Positions 61,900 through 64,000 of a DNA stretch of 64,000 nt are shown piece after piece. How positions within the stretch are numbered: the stretch's first letter is position 1; the number at the start of each line of letters is the position of its first letter. Where the stretch lies: the NCBI GenBank assembly GCA_031382215.1, contig JANMYQ010000145.1:16176-80175 (forward strand), given 5' to 3'. A model generated the notes under the pieces. It was given only the letters and a program-made list of their open reading frames with translations. It was not told where the DNA came from and searched no databases. The stretch comes from LGRD01 sp031382215. Lineage in GTDB: Bacteria > Pseudomonadota > Gammaproteobacteria > Burkholderiales > Burkholderiaceae_C. Position numbers and translations under genes: made by a program.

Positions 61900-63126
61900 T
61901 CAGGGCGACGGAACCTTGGCCGCGGGCGGCGACTCCGCGCCCGGCTCGTCCCCCCGCTCGAGCACCAGCGCGCGCCAGCAGCACAACGCCGACAGCAGCG
62001 CCGCCACACTGGCGGCCCAGAACACCGCGGCAAAGCCGTAAGCGTTGCTCAAGGCCCCACCCGCCACGCCCCCCAGAACGCCCGACGCGCCATAGCCCAA
62101 CACCGCGTACAGCGCCTGCCCGCGCCCGCGCAGCCGGCCGGGGAAGTGCCGGTTGACCATGGCGATGCACGCGGTGTGCTGGGCCGCAAAGGTGAGCGGG
62201 TGGACGCACTGCGTCAGCAGCAGCACCCAGCCGACCTGCCCGAACGCCGCCACCGCCGCAAAGCGCAGCGCCGTCACCCCTGCCGCCAGCAGCAGCCAGC
62301 CGTGTGTGGACAGGCGCTGCGACCAGCGGCTCTGGAACCAGAACCAGCCGATCTCCAAGGTCACGCCCACCGCCCACAGCAGGCCGACCGTGCCCTTGGA
62401 GTAACCCAGCGAATCGAGGTACAGCGAGAAGAAGGTGTACAGGCTGGTATGCGCCAGCACAGTGAGGAACACGCCCGCAAAGAACCACCGCACGACCGGC
62501 CGGCGCAGCACCGCCAACGCGCCTTGCGCCGACTGCTCGGTGTGGGGCGGTTCGCTCACCGCCGGCAGCCGGACCACCGCCACCAGCATCAGCACCAGCA
62601 TCGCAATCACCAGCACCGGGAACCAGCGCACCCCCAGCCACTGCAGTGCAAAACCGCTCGTGGCGACGACGAGCACGAAGCCCACCGACCCCCACACCCG
62701 CACGCGGCCATAGCGGCGCGTGTCGAGCACGCCGTCGCCGTGGCTCACCAGTTGCGCCAGCGACGCCTCGCTGATGGGGATGACGGCCGCAGTGCAGACG
62801 AACAGCGCCACCACCACCACGGTGACCCAGCCGTGGTGGTTCAACCCAGCCAGCGGCGCCAGCAGCCCCAGCGAGCAACCCAGCGACAGCCCCACCGCCA
62901 GCCGCAGCAGCATTCCACGCTGCCCGGTGTGGTCGGCCAGCCAGCCCCACACGTACGGGCTGAACAGCCGCGTGCCGGCCTGCAACGACGCCAGCGCGCC
63001 GATGGCCAGCGTGCTGAAGCCCAGGCTCTGGAACCACAGCGGCGCGTAGGTGTTGAACAGGCCGGCGTAGCCGAAGTAGCAGAACGAGACAGCGCCGAAC
63101 GCGATCAGGGCTCGGCGCAACGGCAT
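61900..63126 (-). CDS. MFS transporter (MFS_1-like, HcaT/LacY-related)
   Basis: 408 residues with 12 helices. FGAVSFCYFGYAGLFNTYAPLW, WLADHTGQRGMLLRL and YGRVRVWGSVGFVLVV are typical of the HcaT/phenylpropionate permease group, but cargo is unproven. A short Ala/Glu/Pro tail ends the protein. It follows aroC by 9 bp and may be cotranscribed with it. Confidence 0.87.
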   Translation of the reverse strand: MPLRRALIAFGAVSFCYFGYAGLFNTYAPLWFQSLGFSTLAIGALASLQAGTRLFSPYVWGWLADHTGQRGMLLRLAVGLSLGCSLGLLAPLAGLNHHGWVTVVVVALFVCTAAVIPISEASLAQLVSHGDGVLDTRRYGRVRVWGSVGFVLVVATSGFALQWLGVRWFPVLVIAMLVLMLVAVVRLPAVSEPPHTEQSAQGALAVLRRPVVRWFFAGVFLTVLAHTSLYTFFSLYLDSLGYSKGTVGLLWAVGVTLEIGWFWFQSRWSQRLSTHGWLLLAAGVTALRFAAVAAFGQVGWVLLLTQCVHPLTFAAQHTACIAMVNRHFPGRLRGRGQALYAVLGYGASGVLGGVAGGALSNAYGFAAVFWAASVAALLSALCCWRALVLERGDEPGAESPPAAKVPSP

Positions 63127-63135
63127 GTCCGAAGA

Positions 63136-64000
63136 TCAGCCGGCGCTTGCAGGAATCGGCGGCAGCGCCAGCTTCACGTCACCACACTGCGCGCGGTGGC
63201 GCAGCGCATGGTCCATCAGCACCAGCGCCAGCATCGCTTCGGCGATGGGGGTGGCACGGATGCCGACGCAGGGGTCGTGACGGCCGAAGGTCTCGACGGT
63301 GTTCGGCTGGCCCGCCATGTCGATCGACTGGCGCGGGCTGCGGATCGAACTCGTCGGCTTGATCGCGATGTTGACGGTGATGTCTTGCCCGGTGGAAATG
63401 CCGCCCAGCACGCCGCCCGCGTTGTTGCCGCGAAAGCCCTGCGGCGAGAGTTCGTCGCCATGCGTGGTGCCGCGCTGCGACACGCTGGCAAAACCGGCGC
63501 CGATCTCGACGCCCTTCACCGCGTTGATGCCCATCATCGCGTAGGCGATGTCGGCGTCGAGCTTGTCGAACAGCGGTTCGCCCAGGCCCACCGGCACGCC
63601 CGAAGCCAGCACGTGGATGCGCGCGCCGCAACTGTCGCCGGCCTTGCGCAGCTCGTCCATGTAGGCCTCGAGGCGCGGGATGTCTGTGGCGTTGGCGGCG
63701 AAGAACGGGTTGTTCGGGATGTGATCCAGCGACTCAAACGGAATCTCGATGTCGCCGATCTGCGTCATGTAGCCGGCGAACGTGGTGCCGTACTGCTGCT
63801 TCAGCCACTTGCGCGCCACCGCACCGGCGCCCACCGTGGGCGCGGTGAGCCGGGCCGACGCGCGCCCGCCGCCGCGCGGGTCGCGCAGGCCGTACTTCTG
63901 CCAGTAGGTGTAGTCGGCGTGGCCGGGGCGGAAGGTGTTGAGCAGGTTGCCGTAGTCCTTGCTGCGCTGGTCGGTGTTGCGAATCAGCAGGCAGATCGGC
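63136..64000 (-). CDS. aroC: Chorismate synthase, C-terminal 288 residues, cut by window edge
   Basis: The visible part begins with PICLLIRNTDQRSKDYG and contains HADYTYWQKYGLRDPRGGGR, GINAVKGVEIGAGFASVSQRGTTHGDE and NNAGGVLGGISTGQDI. It forms chorismate from EPSP with reduced FMN. In the RASAR motif, Leu-Thr-Ala-Pro follows where many species have Glu-Thr-Ala; I believe this is the normal betaproteobacterial variant. The N-terminus lies beyond the window. Confidence 0.95.
   Translation of the reverse strand, partial: PICLLIRNTDQRSKDYGNLLNTFRPGHADYTYWQKYGLRDPRGGGRASARLTAPTVGAGAVARKWLKQQYGTTFAGYMTQIGDIEIPFESLDHIPNNPFFAANATDIPRLEAYMDELRKAGDSCGARIHVLASGVPVGLGEPLFDKLDADIAYAMMGINAVKGVEIGAGFASVSQRGTTHGDELSPQGFRGNNAGGVLGGISTGQDITVNIAIKPTSSIRSPRQSIDMAGQPNTVETFGRHDPCVGIRATPIAEAMLALVLMDHALRHRAQCGDVKLALPPIPASAG

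Noticed and set aside
63820..63870. Active-site defect in chorismate synthase (Leu-Thr-Ala-Pro in place of Glu-Thr-Ala)
   Set aside because: I believe this is the ordinary betaproteobacterial sequence at this position, and the rest of the enzyme is intact.

Overview
The window is one continuous stretch of GC-rich chromosome from a betaproteobacterium, most likely order Burkholderiales (Rubrivivax/Leptothrix/Methylibium-like). The order is supported by gene order (exbB-exbD-lpxK-trm112-kdsB-adk; zapB-like/zapA followed by 6S RNA; selO-msrB-yciB-bolA-parvulin) and by the chorismate synthase variant. The family is inference. I saw no insertion sequence, prophage, CRISPR array, tRNA or rRNA. Gene density is very high, and many starts overlap the previous stop (ATGA/GTGA), so translational coupling is common.

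Layout. 1-6784 (minus): a fatty-acid beta-oxidation operon (FadB-like enzyme, thiolase, secreted Sel1-like protein, acyl-CoA dehydrogenase, small membrane protein, M3 peptidase cut by the window edge). 6958-12836 (plus): selO, msrB, yciB, bolA, periplasmic parvulin, GAF protein, zapB-like, zapA, 6S RNA, EVE protein. 12895-17699: degenerate GGDEF protein, fatty acid hydroxylase-like enzyme, DUF192 protein, sodB, xseA. 18086-22785 (plus): an envelope and housekeeping operon (exbB, exbD, lpxK, trm112, kdsB, adk, SDR). 22828-29465 (minus): a dedicated TonB cluster (receptor, tonB, exbB, two exbD, periplasmic TPR protein). 29862-36459 (minus): a four-gene oligopeptide-type ABC importer of unusual architecture. 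36621-40772 (minus): acyl-CoA synthetase, GNAT, parE. 40873-45796 (plus): MFS transporter, 40-residue protein, methyltransferase, dapA, bamC, MBL hydrolase. 45860-51214: repeat lipoprotein, DUF7931-like protein, ribosomal oxygenase, SlyD-like isomerase, dut, coaBC, accessory signal peptidase I. 51413-54925 (plus): egtD, CPA2 antiporter, GCS2-family ligase. 54951-64000 (minus): secreted protein with a hexanucleotide repeat, GNAT, MHYT protein, RND pump and adaptor, MFS transporter, partial aroC.

Most genes are ordinary core genes. The signal that gene annotation does not explain is a recurrent motif at gene ends. At five genes (Sel1-like, sodB, exbD, kdsB, slyD-like) the stop codon lies inside a short unit (7, 10, 10, 14, 10 bp) that is tandemly repeated straight after the stop, on both strands. 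No unit length is a multiple of three, so successive TGA copies fall in different reading frames; in three arrays all three frames are covered. This is the best candidate for an undescribed element class here. Other items of note are the ABC importer whose binding lipoprotein has a C-terminal membrane helix, a GCAACC microsatellite inside a signal peptide, an 11-residue-repeat lipoprotein, and a strong hairpin between the RND adaptor and pump genes.
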